Below are positions 24,769-33,520 of a stretch of 50,467 nucleotides of DNA, one piece after another; position 1 is the stretch's first letter, and each line of letters begins with the position of its first letter. The DNA comes from Mycolicibacterium agri (GTDB taxonomy: Bacteria > Actinomycetota > Actinomycetes > Mycobacteriales > Mycobacteriaceae). The notes beneath the pieces were generated by a model. It saw only the letters and a program-made list of their open reading frames with translations. It was not told the origin of the DNA and made no database searches. The stretch lies in assembly GCF_002553505.1 (NCBI RefSeq), contig NZ_PDCP01000044.1:1-50467 (forward strand), written 5' to 3'. The translations under genes were made by a program, and so were the position numbers.

Positions 24769-25266
24769 CTATTTCAGGTTCTCGATGTGGGTGGCGAGTT
24801 CCGCGCCGGTCATCGGCTCGCGGGCGACCACGAAAAGGGTGTCGTCGCCGGCGATGGTGCCGACGACATATGGCAGCGACGCGCGGTCGATCGCGCTGGC
24901 CAGATACTGCGCCGCGCCCGGCGGGGTGCGCAGCACCGCGAGGTTGCCGCTGGCGTCGATCGACGTCAGCAGGTCGCCGAGCAGCCGCGACAGTCGTTCC
25001 GTGCCACCGGAAACGCCGCGCACCGGGCTGCCGTCCTCGGGCACCACGTACACGCCGACGCCGCCGTCGGCGCCGCGCAGCTTGACCGCACCCAACTCCT
25101 CCAGATCGCGCGAAAGCGTGGCTTGGGTGACCTCGATGCCCTCGGCGGCCAGCATCGCGGCGAGTTCGCTTTGGCTGCGCACCTGTTTCGATGACAGCAG
25201 GGCGACGATGCGGGCCTGCCTGCCCGCGCGGGTGCCGCTGACTTCAGGGGCTTTGCCTGACGTCAT
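24769..25266 (-). CDS. argR: arginine repressor
   Basis: Arginine-responsive hexameric repressor of the arginine genes. Of 165 residues, 15-75 form the winged-helix DNA-binding domain (SQSELAAMLAAEGIEVTQAT then LSRDLEELGAVKLR), and the C-terminal domain carries the arginine-binding/oligomerisation motif GTIAGDDTLFVVAR. The ATG overlaps the stop of argF (ATGA), so an apparent 22-codon extension upstream is ignored. Placing argR within the operon allows feedback; its likely target is the TGCA-rich region before argC (30469-30515). Confidence 0.96.
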   Translation of the reverse strand: MTSGKAPEVSGTRAGRQARIVALLSSKQVRSQSELAAMLAAEGIEVTQATLSRDLEELGAVKLRGADGGVGVYVVPEDGSPVRGVSGGTERLSRLLGDLLTSIDASGNLAVLRTPPGAAQYLASAIDRASLPYVVGTIAGDDTLFVVAREPMTGAELATHIENLK

Positions 25267-26189
25267 GATCGCTCCAGCAGCCAGGCCAGCAGCGCCTTCT
25301 GCGCGTGCAGCCGGTTCTCCGCCTCGTCCCACACCCCGCTCTGCGGGCCGTCCATCACCTCGTCGGTGATCTCGTGGCCGCGGTGTGCGGGAAGACAGTG
25401 CAGCACAACGGCTTCCGAGTCCGCCCGCGCCAACAGCTCGGCGTTGACCTGGTACGGCCGAAACGGTGCGACGCGATCCAGCCCGTCGTCCTCCTGCCCC
25501 ATCGACGTCCAGGTGTCGGTGACCAACACGTCGGCGCCCGCGGCGGCTTCGGCGGGGTCGGTAGTGAGGTACACCCGTGCGCCGGTGCGCTTGCCGCGTT
25601 CCTCGGCCGCGGCGACGATGTCGGGTCGCGGTTCGAACCCGGCAGGCGCGGCGATCGTGACGTCGACGCCAGCGGTCACACCGCCCAGCATCAGCGAGTG
25701 CGCCATGTTGTTGGCCCCGTCACCGAAGTAGGACAGCCGCAGACCTTCCAACCCGCCCTTGCGTTCGGCGAGCGTCTGCAGATCGGCCAGCACCTGGCAG
25801 GGATGGAACTCGTCGGAGAGCGCGTTGACGACGGGCACGGTTGCGTTCGCGGCGATCGACGTGAGCCGGTTCTGGCCGAAGGTCCGCCAAACGATCGCTT
25901 CGACATAGCGGGACAACACTTTTCCGGTGTCTTCCAGCGTTTCGTCGCGGCCGAGTTGGGTGCTGCGGCCGTCGACGACGACAGCATGGCCACCGAGCTG
26001 GGCGATGCCGACCTCAAACGAGAACCTGGTGCGGGTCGAGTTTTTGTCGAACATGACCGCCACCGCACGGGGACCCTCGAGCGGCCGACGGTGAAAGGGG
26101 TGCTGCTTCATCTCGGCGGCCAACGCCAGCACCTCGGCCTGCTCTTCGGGCGACAGGTCGTCGTCGCGCAGGAAGTTGCGGACCGTCAT
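25263..26189 (-). CDS. argF: ornithine carbamoyltransferase
   Basis: Makes citrulline from ornithine and carbamoyl phosphate. The 308-residue protein has the carbamoyl-phosphate loop STRTR in its first quarter, the DEFHPCQ segment in the middle and HCLPAHRG near the end, all diagnostic of the anabolic enzyme. ATG start overlaps the TGA of argD by four bases, and its own TGA overlaps the ATG of argR. Confidence 0.97.
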   Translation of the reverse strand: MTVRNFLRDDDLSPEEQAEVLALAAEMKQHPFHRRPLEGPRAVAVMFDKNSTRTRFSFEVGIAQLGGHAVVVDGRSTQLGRDETLEDTGKVLSRYVEAIVWRTFGQNRLTSIAANATVPVVNALSDEFHPCQVLADLQTLAERKGGLEGLRLSYFGDGANNMAHSLMLGGVTAGVDVTIAAPAGFEPRPDIVAAAEERGKRTGARVYLTTDPAEAAAGADVLVTDTWTSMGQEDDGLDRVAPFRPYQVNAELLARADSEAVVLHCLPAHRGHEITDEVMDGPQSGVWDEAENRLHAQKALLAWLLERS

Positions 26190-27355
26190 GACGCGGCCGC
26201 CTTGTCCAGCACACCGGGCAGCGCGCCGAGGAATTCGGCGATCTGCGCCTCGGTGATCACCAACGGCGGCGCCAGCCGGACCAGGTCCGGCGCGGCGGCG
26301 TTGACCAGGAATCCGGCGTCGCGGGCGGCGCTTTCGACGGCCTTGCCCTGCGGTGCGGTCAGCGCGATGCCTCGCAGCAGCCCGCGACCGCGGACGTGAT
26401 CGACGAGCGGATGACCCAGCGACTCGATGCCGTGGTGCAGCGTTTTGCCCAGCACGTCGGCACGCGAGACCAGGTCCTCATCGGCCAGCACCCGCAACAC
26501 CGCAAGGGCCGCGGCCGCGCAGATCGGATTGCCGCCGAAGGTGCTGCCGTGCAGCCCCGGCGTCAGCAGGTCGCCGACCGAGCCGACGGCCAGGCAGGCC
26601 CCGATCGGCAGCCCACCGCCGAGCCCCTTGGCCAGCGTGACGATGTCGGGCGTGATGCCGTCGTGCTGGTGCGCGAAAAACGTTCCGGTACGGCCCATTC
26701 CGGTCTGCACCTCGTCGATCACCAGCAGCGCGCCACGCGTTGCGGTGAGCTCGCGGGCGGCAACCAGATAGCCGTCCGGGGGCACCACGACGCCGCCTTC
26801 GCCCATGATCGGCTCCAGGAACACCGCGGCCGTCGCCTCGTCGACCGCCTCGGCGAGTGCGGCCACATCGCCGTACGGCACATGCACGACATCGCCGGGC
26901 AGCGGCGCGAATGGCTCCTGCTTGGCGGGCTGGCCGGTCAACGCCAGGGCACCCATTGTGCGGCCGTGGAAAGCCCCGTGGGCGGCAACGACTTTCTTGC
27001 GGCCGGTCAGCCGGGTGATCTTGAACGCGACCTCGTTGGCCTCGGCTCCGGAGTTGCAGAAGAACACCCGCGCATCGGCGCCCAACAAGCCGACCAGCGC
27101 TTCGGCCAGCGCCACGCCGGGTTCGGTGATGTAGAGGTTCGACGTGTGTCCCAGCGTGTTCATCTGCGCGGTCACGGCCTCGATCACGGCGGGATGCCGG
27201 TGCCCGAGCACGTTGACCGCGATGCCGCCGAGCAGGTCGATATAGGACTTGCCGTCCGCGTCGGTGACCACGGCCCCGTCGCCGCTGACCAACGTCAGTG
27301 GCGGGGTGCCGTAGTTCTTCATCATCACACTTTCCCAGCGCTGTATCAGCGTCAT
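26186..27355 (-). CDS. argD: acetylornithine aminotransferase
   Basis: PLP enzyme converting N-acetylglutamate semialdehyde to N-acetylornithine. The 389-residue sequence shows the class III aminotransferase elements in order: FCNSGAEANE, HGAFHGRT, the cofactor-binding Asp in LLVIDEVQTGMGRTG, and the Schiff-base Lys in TLAKGLGGGLP. The ATG overlaps the argB stop as ATGA; an internal MMKN about ten codons on is a possible alternative start, but the overlap pattern shared by the whole operon supports the longer form. Confidence 0.97.
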   Translation of the reverse strand: MTLIQRWESVMMKNYGTPPLTLVSGDGAVVTDADGKSYIDLLGGIAVNVLGHRHPAVIEAVTAQMNTLGHTSNLYITEPGVALAEALVGLLGADARVFFCNSGAEANEVAFKITRLTGRKKVVAAHGAFHGRTMGALALTGQPAKQEPFAPLPGDVVHVPYGDVAALAEAVDEATAAVFLEPIMGEGGVVVPPDGYLVAARELTATRGALLVIDEVQTGMGRTGTFFAHQHDGITPDIVTLAKGLGGGLPIGACLAVGSVGDLLTPGLHGSTFGGNPICAAAALAVLRVLADEDLVSRADVLGKTLHHGIESLGHPLVDHVRGRGLLRGIALTAPQGKAVESAARDAGFLVNAAAPDLVRLAPPLVITEAQIAEFLGALPGVLDKAAAS

Positions 27356-28224
27356 GCCGCAACCACCTTGGTGCCCGTCCCCTCATCGGTGAACAACTCG
27401 ACCAGTACGCAGTGCTCGACGCGGCCGTCGATGACGTGGGCGCTGGGCACCCCGCCCGACACGGCCCGCAGACACGCCTCGATCTTCGGCACCATCCCCG
27501 ACTGCAGCGTGGGCAGCAGTTGGGTCAGTGCGGCCGTGTCGATCTCACTGACCAGCGAGTCCCGGTCGGGCCAGCTGGTGTACAAGCCCTCGACATCGGT
27601 GAGCATCAGCAGCTTCTCGGCGCCCAGCGCCTCGGCCAGCGCCGCCGCCGCGGTGTCGGCGTTGATGTTGTAGACCACCCCGTCGGTGTCGGGCGCGATC
27701 GTCGACACCACCGGAATACGGCCCGCCGCAATCAAATCCCGCACCGCCGCCGTGTTCACCTGGTCCACGTCGCCGACCAGGCCGATGTCAGTGGCCACGC
27801 CGTCGACGGTGACGCTGCGTCGCACCGCGGTGAACAGGTGCGCGTCCTCCCCGGTGATGCCGACGGCGTACGGGCCGTGCTTGTTGATCAGGTTCACCAG
27901 TTCGCGGCCGACCTGACCGAACAGCACCATCCGCGCGACGTCGAGCACCTCGGGTGTGGTGACCCGGAAGCCGCCCTTGAAATCGCCCTCGATGCCAAGC
28001 CGTTTGAGCATCGAGCTGATCTGCGGCCCGCCGCCATGCACGACAACGGGATGGATCCCGCAGTTGCGCAGGAAGACCATGTCTGCGGCGAACGCCCCGC
28101 GCAGCATGTCGTCAGTCATGGCGTTGCCGCCGTACTTGACCACGACGATCTTGTCGTGCAGTTGCTTGAGCCACGGCAGCGCGGCGGCCAGCACGTCGGC
28201 TTTGGTCTGGGTTGATGCCGTCAT
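27352..28224 (-). CDS. argB: acetylglutamate kinase
   Basis: Phosphorylates N-acetylglutamate; usually the arginine-inhibited step. The 290-residue protein has KYGGNAM near residue 30, the substrate loop HGGGPQIS, and NINADTAAAALAEALGAEKLL with LTDVEGLY of the amino-acid kinase fold. An N-terminal helix (VLAAALPWLKQLH) precedes the core, as in arginine-sensitive enzymes. ATG overlaps the argJ stop; the long open frame upstream is a shadow of argJ. Confidence 0.97.
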   Translation of the reverse strand: MTASTQTKADVLAAALPWLKQLHDKIVVVKYGGNAMTDDMLRGAFAADMVFLRNCGIHPVVVHGGGPQISSMLKRLGIEGDFKGGFRVTTPEVLDVARMVLFGQVGRELVNLINKHGPYAVGITGEDAHLFTAVRRSVTVDGVATDIGLVGDVDQVNTAAVRDLIAAGRIPVVSTIAPDTDGVVYNINADTAAAALAEALGAEKLLMLTDVEGLYTSWPDRDSLVSEIDTAALTQLLPTLQSGMVPKIEACLRAVSGGVPSAHVIDGRVEHCVLVELFTDEGTGTKVVAA

Positions 28225-29438
28225 GAGCTGTAGGCCGAGTTCTCTTCGACGTAGGCGTGTGACAGGTCGGTGGTGCGGATCGAGGCCCGCTCGCTGCCGA
28301 CACCGAGGTCGATGGTCACGTCGATGTCGGCGCCGGACAAGTCGACCTCGCGGGCGCCGGGGGCTCCCACGCCGTCGACGCAGACCGGAGAGCCGTTGAA
28401 AGACACCGAGATCCGATCCGGTTCGAGCTGCACCGGGGCCATGCCGACGGCGGCCAGCACGCGTCCCCAGTTGGGGTCGGAGCCGAACAGCGCGGTCTTG
28501 ACCAGGCTGTCGCGGGCCACCACCCGGGCCGCCGTCAGCGCATCGGATTCGGTGGCTGCGCCGGTCACCGTGACGACCACACGCTTGGTGACGCCTTCGG
28601 CATCGGCCTGCAGTTGCGCGCACAGGTCGTCGCACACCCGCAATACGGCCTCGTCGAGTTCGTCCTGGCTGGGCGTGATTTCACTCGCGCCCGAGGCCAG
28701 CAGCAGCACGGTGTCGTTGGTCGAGCAGCTGCCGTCGACATCGAGCCGGTCGAATGTCAGGGCGCTGGCCCGCCGCAACGCCCGGTCCAGCGCGGCGGCG
28801 TCGGCGACGGCGTCGGTGGTGAGCACACACAGCATCGTGGCCAGCGACGGGGCCAGCATGCCCGCGCCCTTCGCCATGCCGCCGACGGTCCAGTTGCCCG
28901 CATGATGCAGCGCGACCTGTTTGGGCACCGTGTCGGTGGTCATGATGGCGCGCGCGGCCTCCTCGCCGCCGGTGAGCCCGCCCGCCATTTCGTGCACGAT
29001 CTCGGTGACACCCGCGAGCACCTTGTCCATCGGCAGCCGGTCGCCGATCAAACCCGTTGAGCAGACGGCGACTTCGATGGCTCCGGTCTCGCTGCCCCAG
29101 TCCGACAGGGCGGCGGCGACGGCCTCGGCGGTGGCGTGGGCGTCCTGGAATCCGCCCGGTCCCGTGCAGGCGTTGGCGCCGCCGGAGTTGAGTATCACCG
29201 CGCGCAGCCTGCCCGTCGTCAGCACCTGCTGGGTCCACAACACCGGCGCGGCCTTGACCTTGTTGCGGGTGAAGACACCGGCCGCGGCGTAGTCGGGTCC
29301 CTCGTTGAACACCAGCGCCAGATCCAGTGCGCCGGATGCCTTGATGCCCGCGGCGATGCCGGTGGCCTTGAATCCTGCCGGCGCGGTAACTCCTTGGGTG
29401 CGAATCAGTTTCGTGGTTCCCGCCGAGGTGTCCGTCAC
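28221..29438 (-). CDS. argJ: bifunctional glutamate N-acetyltransferase / amino-acid acetyltransferase
   Basis: Recycles the acetyl group from acetylornithine to glutamate, so no ArgE is needed. The 405-residue precursor should cleave itself at the conserved Thr in AKGAGMLAPSLATMLCVLTTD into alpha and beta chains. Further family segments are CSTGLIGDRLPMDK and SDPNWGR. GTG start overlapping the argC stop as GTGA. Confidence 0.96.
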   Translation of the reverse strand: MTDTSAGTTKLIRTQGVTAPAGFKATGIAAGIKASGALDLALVFNEGPDYAAAGVFTRNKVKAAPVLWTQQVLTTGRLRAVILNSGGANACTGPGGFQDAHATAEAVAAALSDWGSETGAIEVAVCSTGLIGDRLPMDKVLAGVTEIVHEMAGGLTGGEEAARAIMTTDTVPKQVALHHAGNWTVGGMAKGAGMLAPSLATMLCVLTTDAVADAAALDRALRRASALTFDRLDVDGSCSTNDTVLLLASGASEITPSQDELDEAVLRVCDDLCAQLQADAEGVTKRVVVTVTGAATESDALTAARVVARDSLVKTALFGSDPNWGRVLAAVGMAPVQLEPDRISVSFNGSPVCVDGVGAPGAREVDLSGADIDVTIDLGVGSERASIRTTDLSHAYVEENSAYSS

Positions 29439-30469
29439 GGCGCCACCCCCACGATCGACAGGCCCTCAGTCTCCGGCCAGCCCAGCGCGAGGTTCATCGA
29501 CTGAACGGCCGCGCCGCCGGTGCCCTTGACAAGGTTGTCGATCGCCGCGATCGCGACGAACGTGCTGGCGTCCTCGTCGACGGCGACGGCGATCTGTGCG
29601 GCGTTGCTGCCGATCACCGCGCCCGTCTTTGGCAGTTGTCCGTCGGGCAGCAGATGGACGAAAGGTTCGCTGTCATAGGCCTTCTCGTATGCGGCGCGCA
29701 GTTGCGACAGCGGCGCCTCGGTGCGCGCGGTGCAGGTGGCCAGAATGCCGCGCGACGTCGGAATCAACACCGGGGTGAACGACACCGTCACGTCTTTGTC
29801 GGTGACAGCGCGCAAGCCCTGCGCAATCTCGGGTGTGTGGCGGTGCTTGCCGCCGATGTTGTAGGCGCGGGCCGACCCGATGACCTCCGACCCGAGCAGA
29901 TCGGTTTTGGCGGCGCGGCCCGCACCGGAGGTTCCGCTGACCGCGACGACGGTCACCGCGGGTTCCACCAGGTCCTCGGCGATCGCGGGCAGCAGCGCGA
30001 GCAGCGCCGCGGTCGGATAACAGCCGGGGACGGCGATCCGCCTCGCGCCGCGCAGCCGGTCGCGCGCCCCGGGCAGTTCGGGCAGCCCGTAGGGCCAACT
30101 TCCGGCGTGCGTGGACCCGTAGAAGCGCTCCCAGGCGGCGGCGTCGGTGAGCCGGAAGTCGGCGCCGCAGTCGATGATCACCGTGTCGGGGTCCAATTGG
30201 TCGGCCAGCGCCGCGGAGTGCCCGTGCGGCAACGCGAGGAAGACGATGTCGTGGCCGGCCAGGACGTCGGCGTCGGTAGTCTCCAGCACGCGGCCGCTCA
30301 ACGGCAGCAGGTGCGGGTGATGCTCACCCAATGTGGTGCCGGCACTGGCGGCGGCCGTCAAGGCGCCGATCGTCAGCCGGCCGTCGGCGTAAGCGGGATG
30401 ACCGAGGAGCAGTCGCAGGATTTCTCCGCCGGCATATCCGCTGGCCCCGGCCACGGCCACAGATGTCAT
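29435..30469 (-). CDS. argC: N-acetyl-gamma-glutamyl-phosphate reductase
   Basis: NADPH-dependent reduction of acetylglutamyl phosphate to the semialdehyde. Of 344 residues, the start is a Rossmann loop (VAVAGASGYAGGEILRLL) and the active site is VPGCYPTAALLAL with its catalytic Cys; HRHTPEIAQ carries the His of the semialdehyde-dehydrogenase family. First gene of the operon; the ATG sits about eleven bases after the predicted transcript start and no good ribosome-binding site is visible, so translation may depend on a very short leader. Confidence 0.97.
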   Translation of the reverse strand: MTSVAVAGASGYAGGEILRLLLGHPAYADGRLTIGALTAAASAGTTLGEHHPHLLPLSGRVLETTDADVLAGHDIVFLALPHGHSAALADQLDPDTVIIDCGADFRLTDAAAWERFYGSTHAGSWPYGLPELPGARDRLRGARRIAVPGCYPTAALLALLPAIAEDLVEPAVTVVAVSGTSGAGRAAKTDLLGSEVIGSARAYNIGGKHRHTPEIAQGLRAVTDKDVTVSFTPVLIPTSRGILATCTARTEAPLSQLRAAYEKAYDSEPFVHLLPDGQLPKTGAVIGSNAAQIAVAVDEDASTFVAIAAIDNLVKGTGGAAVQSMNLALGWPETEGLSIVGVAP

Positions 30470-30515
30470 GCAGGAGATTCTGCATGGTTATGCAAACTGT
30501 TGCAAATCCATTAAA
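30469..30515 (-). promoter_or_regulatory. argC promoter with phased ArgR-type operator
   Basis: TGCA occurs at 30469, 30481, 30491 and 30501; the last three are spaced exactly ten bases, one helical turn. Positions 30481-30494 form an inverted repeat TGCAT-GGTT-ATGCA. On the minus strand a weak promoter overlaps them: -35 TTTAAT (30510-30515), 17-base spacer, -10 CATAAC (30487-30492). Actinobacterial ARG boxes contain TGCAT-like half-sites, so repression by ArgR is the natural reading; binding itself is inferred. Confidence 0.55.
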
Positions 30516-30522
30516 CGTGCGG

Positions 30523-31371
30523 TCAGCCCAGCCGGATGTCGGGGACCAGGGCGTGCACGCCCTCTTCGGTCGCCCCGAGGGTGGTCGACAACTGCCAGGC
30601 CACCTCGCGAACCCGCTGGCCCATGTGTTCGGCCCGCTCCTCGGTCATCCTGACCTCCGGCACCGAGACGCCGATCGCGCCGATGACTTTCTGTGTGTGA
30701 TTGAACACCGGCGAGGCGATCGCATAGATGCCGACCGTGCGCTGCCCCTTCGACGTCGCATAACCGCGCGCTCGCGCCTGGTCGAGTTCGCGCTCAACTT
30801 CGACCGGGTCGACGGTGGTGGCCTCGGTCTTCTTCTCGATCGGCTCGGCGAGATAACGCCGGCGCTCCTCTTGTGGTAGCGCGCTCCAGATCGCCTTGCC
30901 CGGGCCGCCGTGCGGAAGCTTGATCGGCACGCCGATGTCGGTGTAGGTGCGGCGCAACTCCTGGTGGCTTTCGACCTGCGCGGCCACGATGCGGTGACCC
31001 GCGCCGAGATATTCGTGCAGGCCGACCGTCTCGTCGAACTCGTCGCGCAGATCGGTCATGAACGGCAGCGCGGCCTCGCGGAACGTCCGCGGGATGGCGC
31101 CAGAGTTGGCCAGCTGCAACAGAAATGGGCCCAACCCGTAGCGCTTCGTGCCGGTTTGGCGCACCAGGTGGTTCTTCTGCATTGCCGCCAGGAGCCGGTG
31201 CACGGTGGTGGTCGACAGGCCGGTCTGCCTGGCCAACTCACTGATGCCCAGTTCGGGACTGCGCCCGTCGAAGCAGCGCAGGATCGCAACGGCCCGATCG
31301 ATCGACTGCACGCCGGCACGTCTCTGCGGTCCGACGGACGAATCGTCGGCCGAGTCGTCGGTTTTACTCAC
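30523..31371 (-). CDS. IclR-family transcriptional regulator
   Basis: A 282-residue regulator with an N-terminal winged helix (about 20-80: GVQSIDRAVAILRCF, then LGISELARQTGLSTTTVHRLL) and a C-terminal effector domain (KGQRTVGIYAIASPVFNHTQKVIGAIGVS). GTG start with GAGG five bases before it. It faces the catabolic genes that begin at 31521 and is therefore the likely sensor of the unknown substrate or a degradation product. The first 20 residues are an acidic, unstructured extension. It ends 53 bases before argC on the same strand, so it marks the border of the inserted island. Confidence 0.92.
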   Translation of the reverse strand: MSKTDDSADDSSVGPQRRAGVQSIDRAVAILRCFDGRSPELGISELARQTGLSTTTVHRLLAAMQKNHLVRQTGTKRYGLGPFLLQLANSGAIPRTFREAALPFMTDLRDEFDETVGLHEYLGAGHRIVAAQVESHQELRRTYTDIGVPIKLPHGGPGKAIWSALPQEERRRYLAEPIEKKTEATTVDPVEVERELDQARARGYATSKGQRTVGIYAIASPVFNHTQKVIGAIGVSVPEVRMTEERAEHMGQRVREVAWQLSTTLGATEEGVHALVPDIRLG

Positions 31372-31447
31372 GAATTCCTCTCTGTCCGTGACCCCACCAT
31401 TTCAGCCCAGCGCCGGTTTGCGGTGTGACCCAGGCCGTAACAGAGCC

Positions 31448-31509
31448 TTGACGTGACGCCGCTCACCTTCATAAGCTTTCTGCATTGCGTAAAGACTATC
31501 CCACAATGC
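31448..31509 (+). promoter_or_regulatory. promoter and inverted repeat before the catabolic operon
   Basis: TTGACG (31448-31453), 16 bases, CATAAG (31470-31475) give a plausible promoter with start near 31482. Immediately downstream, arms GCATTG (31482-31487) and CAATGC (31504-31509) form an inverted repeat with a 16-base centre, a fitting place for repression or activation by the divergent IclR protein. The rest of the 149-base gap (31372-31520) shows nothing else. Confidence 0.45.
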
Positions 31510-31520
31510 GGGAAGGATCA

Positions 31521-32741
31521 ATGCGACCTCTTAACGGCTTCCGAGTCCTCGACCTGACGCGCTTCCTCTCCGGGCCCTACTGCACGATGGTGCTCAGCGA
31601 GCTCGGGGCCGACGTGATCAAGATCGAGCAGCCAGGCACCGGTGACGACTCGCGCCGGATGGCCCCCAAGATCAACGGCGAGAGCTATCCGTTCGCGATG
31701 CCCAACCGCAGCAAGCGCTCGGTGGCCATCGACCTGAAATCCGACCGCGGCCGCGAACTGTTCCTCGAACTGGCCGCCAGTGCCGACCTGGTGATCGAGA
31801 ACTTCAGACCCGGCGTCGCGCGCAGGCTCGGCATCGACTACGACGCGGTGCGCAAAGTGCGCGACAACATCCTCTACTGCTCGATCAGCGGATTCGGCCA
31901 GACCGGGCCCTACCGTGACCGGCCCGGCTTCGACATCATGGCCCAGGGCATCGGCGGGTTCATGCGGATGACCGGTCATCCCGACGGCAAGCCGACGAAG
32001 GTGGGCATCGCCATCAACGACATCGCCGCAGGCGCCACCGCCATCTACTCGATCCTGGCCGCCGAACTTCACCGCAGGCAGACCGGCGCCGGCCAGTACA
32101 TGGACATCTCGCTGGTCGATGCCGGACTGGCATGGACGGTGTGGGAATCCGGGGCCTACTTCGGCAACGGCGAAGCGCCCGCGCCGACGGGAACCCGGCA
32201 TCGGCGCTCCACCCCCTATCAGGCCTACCGGACCGCCGACGGCTACGTGACGATCGGCGCCAACACCGACCGGCTGTGGTTGCGGCTGATCAACGACGTG
32301 CTCAAGCGCCCCGACTGGGCCGACGACCCGCGCTTCGTCGACCTGCCCGCACGGATGGCCAACATCGACGAACTCGAACGCGAAATCGAGTCCATCACAA
32401 CGACATTGCCGACCAGCGCCTGGGTCGAACGGATGGACGCCGCTGGCGTGCCCGGCGGCCCGGTGCTCACCTACGAAGAGGCGCTCGCCGACCCCCACGT
32501 GCTGGCGCGCGGCATGATCGTCGAACTCGAGCATCCGGTGATCGGGCCGATGCGCACCATCGCGCCGCCCACCCGGTTCTCCGACATCGACTACAGCGTG
32601 CGCTCCCCCGCGCCGTGGCTCGGCCAGCACACCGTGTCGGTGCTGACCGAACTGGGAATCGACCGCGACGAACTCGAACGTCTGCTCGCCGAAGGAATCC
32701 TCTACGACGCCCACCCCGAACTACAGGAGCAAGTGCAATGA
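31521..32741 (+). CDS. class III (CaiB/BaiF/Frc) CoA-transferase, first of two
   Basis: Moves CoA between carboxylic acids. From ATG 31521, five bases after GGAAGG, it has 406 residues. Family features are RVLDLTRFLSGPYCTMVLSELGADVIKIE at the N-terminus (in two halves, DLTRFLSGPY and GADVIKIE), NRSKRSVAIDLK, ENFRPGV, and the catalytic Asp in INDIAAG (Asp167, the position of Frc Asp169). In-frame TTG and ATG upstream lie inside the predicted operator and are less likely. The stop overlaps the start of the crotonase. CoA donor and acceptor cannot be told from sequence; neighbours suggest a dicarboxylate or branched acid. Confidence 0.9.
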   Translation: MRPLNGFRVLDLTRFLSGPYCTMVLSELGADVIKIEQPGTGDDSRRMAPKINGESYPFAMPNRSKRSVAIDLKSDRGRELFLELAASADLVIENFRPGVARRLGIDYDAVRKVRDNILYCSISGFGQTGPYRDRPGFDIMAQGIGGFMRMTGHPDGKPTKVGIAINDIAAGATAIYSILAAELHRRQTGAGQYMDISLVDAGLAWTVWESGAYFGNGEAPAPTGTRHRRSTPYQAYRTADGYVTIGANTDRLWLRLINDVLKRPDWADDPRFVDLPARMANIDELEREIESITTTLPTSAWVERMDAAGVPGGPVLTYEEALADPHVLARGMIVELEHPVIGPMRTIAPPTRFSDIDYSVRSPAPWLGQHTVSVLTELGIDRDELERLLAEGILYDAHPELQEQVQ

Positions 32742-33520
32742 GTGACGAGATCCTCGTCGAGCGCGACGGCGCCGTGGCCACGGTCGTGCTCAACAAGCCC
32801 GACAGCCACAACGCCATCTCGCTGGCCATGTACCAGCGGATCCCCGACGAGTTCGCCGCGCTCGACGCCGATCCGGAGATCAAGGTCGTCGTCGTGCGAG
32901 GCGCCGGGACCAAGAGCTTCGCCTCAGGCGCCGACATCAGCGAGTTCGAGGAGGTGCGCGGAAACGCCACGGCGGCAAAGGCTTACAACGAGCACGTCGC
33001 CGCTGCCGAGCACGCCGTCGAAGGGCTGAGCAAGCCGACGATCGCGATGGTCCACGGCTACTGCATCGGGGGCGGCTGCGGCATCGCGCTGGCCTGCGAC
33101 CTGCGGTTCGCCGATGAGCGATCCCGGTTCGGCATCACGCCGGCCAAGCTGGGCCTGGTCTACAGTCTGGAGTCGACCAAGCGTCTCGTCGACGTCGTCG
33201 GACCGTCGCGGTCGAAGTGGATCCTGTTCTCTGGCCAGCCCGTTTTCGCCGAGGACGCGCTGCGTCTCGGGCTGATCGACGAACTCATCCCCGCCGACGA
33301 GCTGGAGGACCGGACCTATGAGTTCGCCCGGCTGATCACCACGCGAGCGCAATACAGCGTGCGCTCCGCCAAGCGCATCGTGAACGTGATCCTGGCCGGC
33401 CAGACCGAGGACGACGACGTCACCACCGAGATCCGCAACTCCTCGTTCGACACCGAGGACTACGCGGAGGGAGTCCGGTCGTTCCTGGAGAAGCGCAGCC
33501 CGAGGTTCACCTGGTCATGA
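32738..33520 (+). CDS. crotonase-fold protein with non-hydratase active site
   Basis: A 260-residue enoyl-CoA hydratase/isomerase-superfamily protein. Oxyanion-hole segments are present: SFASGADISEFE (60-71) and YCIGGGCGIALACD (108-121). The two glutamates used by true hydratases are both gone: the first position reads Gly115 (GGGCG instead of GGGCE) and the second lies in FGITPAKLG (131-139), where Glu is replaced by Pro. A Tyr at 142 follows, as in methylmalonyl-CoA decarboxylase-type crotonases. It may thus be a decarboxylase, hydrolase or isomerase. Translationally coupled (ATGA) to the CoA-transferase before it and the thioesterase after it. Confidence 0.88.
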   Translation: MSDEILVERDGAVATVVLNKPDSHNAISLAMYQRIPDEFAALDADPEIKVVVVRGAGTKSFASGADISEFEEVRGNATAAKAYNEHVAAAEHAVEGLSKPTIAMVHGYCIGGGCGIALACDLRFADERSRFGITPAKLGLVYSLESTKRLVDVVGPSRSKWILFSGQPVFAEDALRLGLIDELIPADELEDRTYEFARLITTRAQYSVRSAKRIVNVILAGQTEDDDVTTEIRNSSFDTEDYAEGVRSFLEKRSPRFTWS

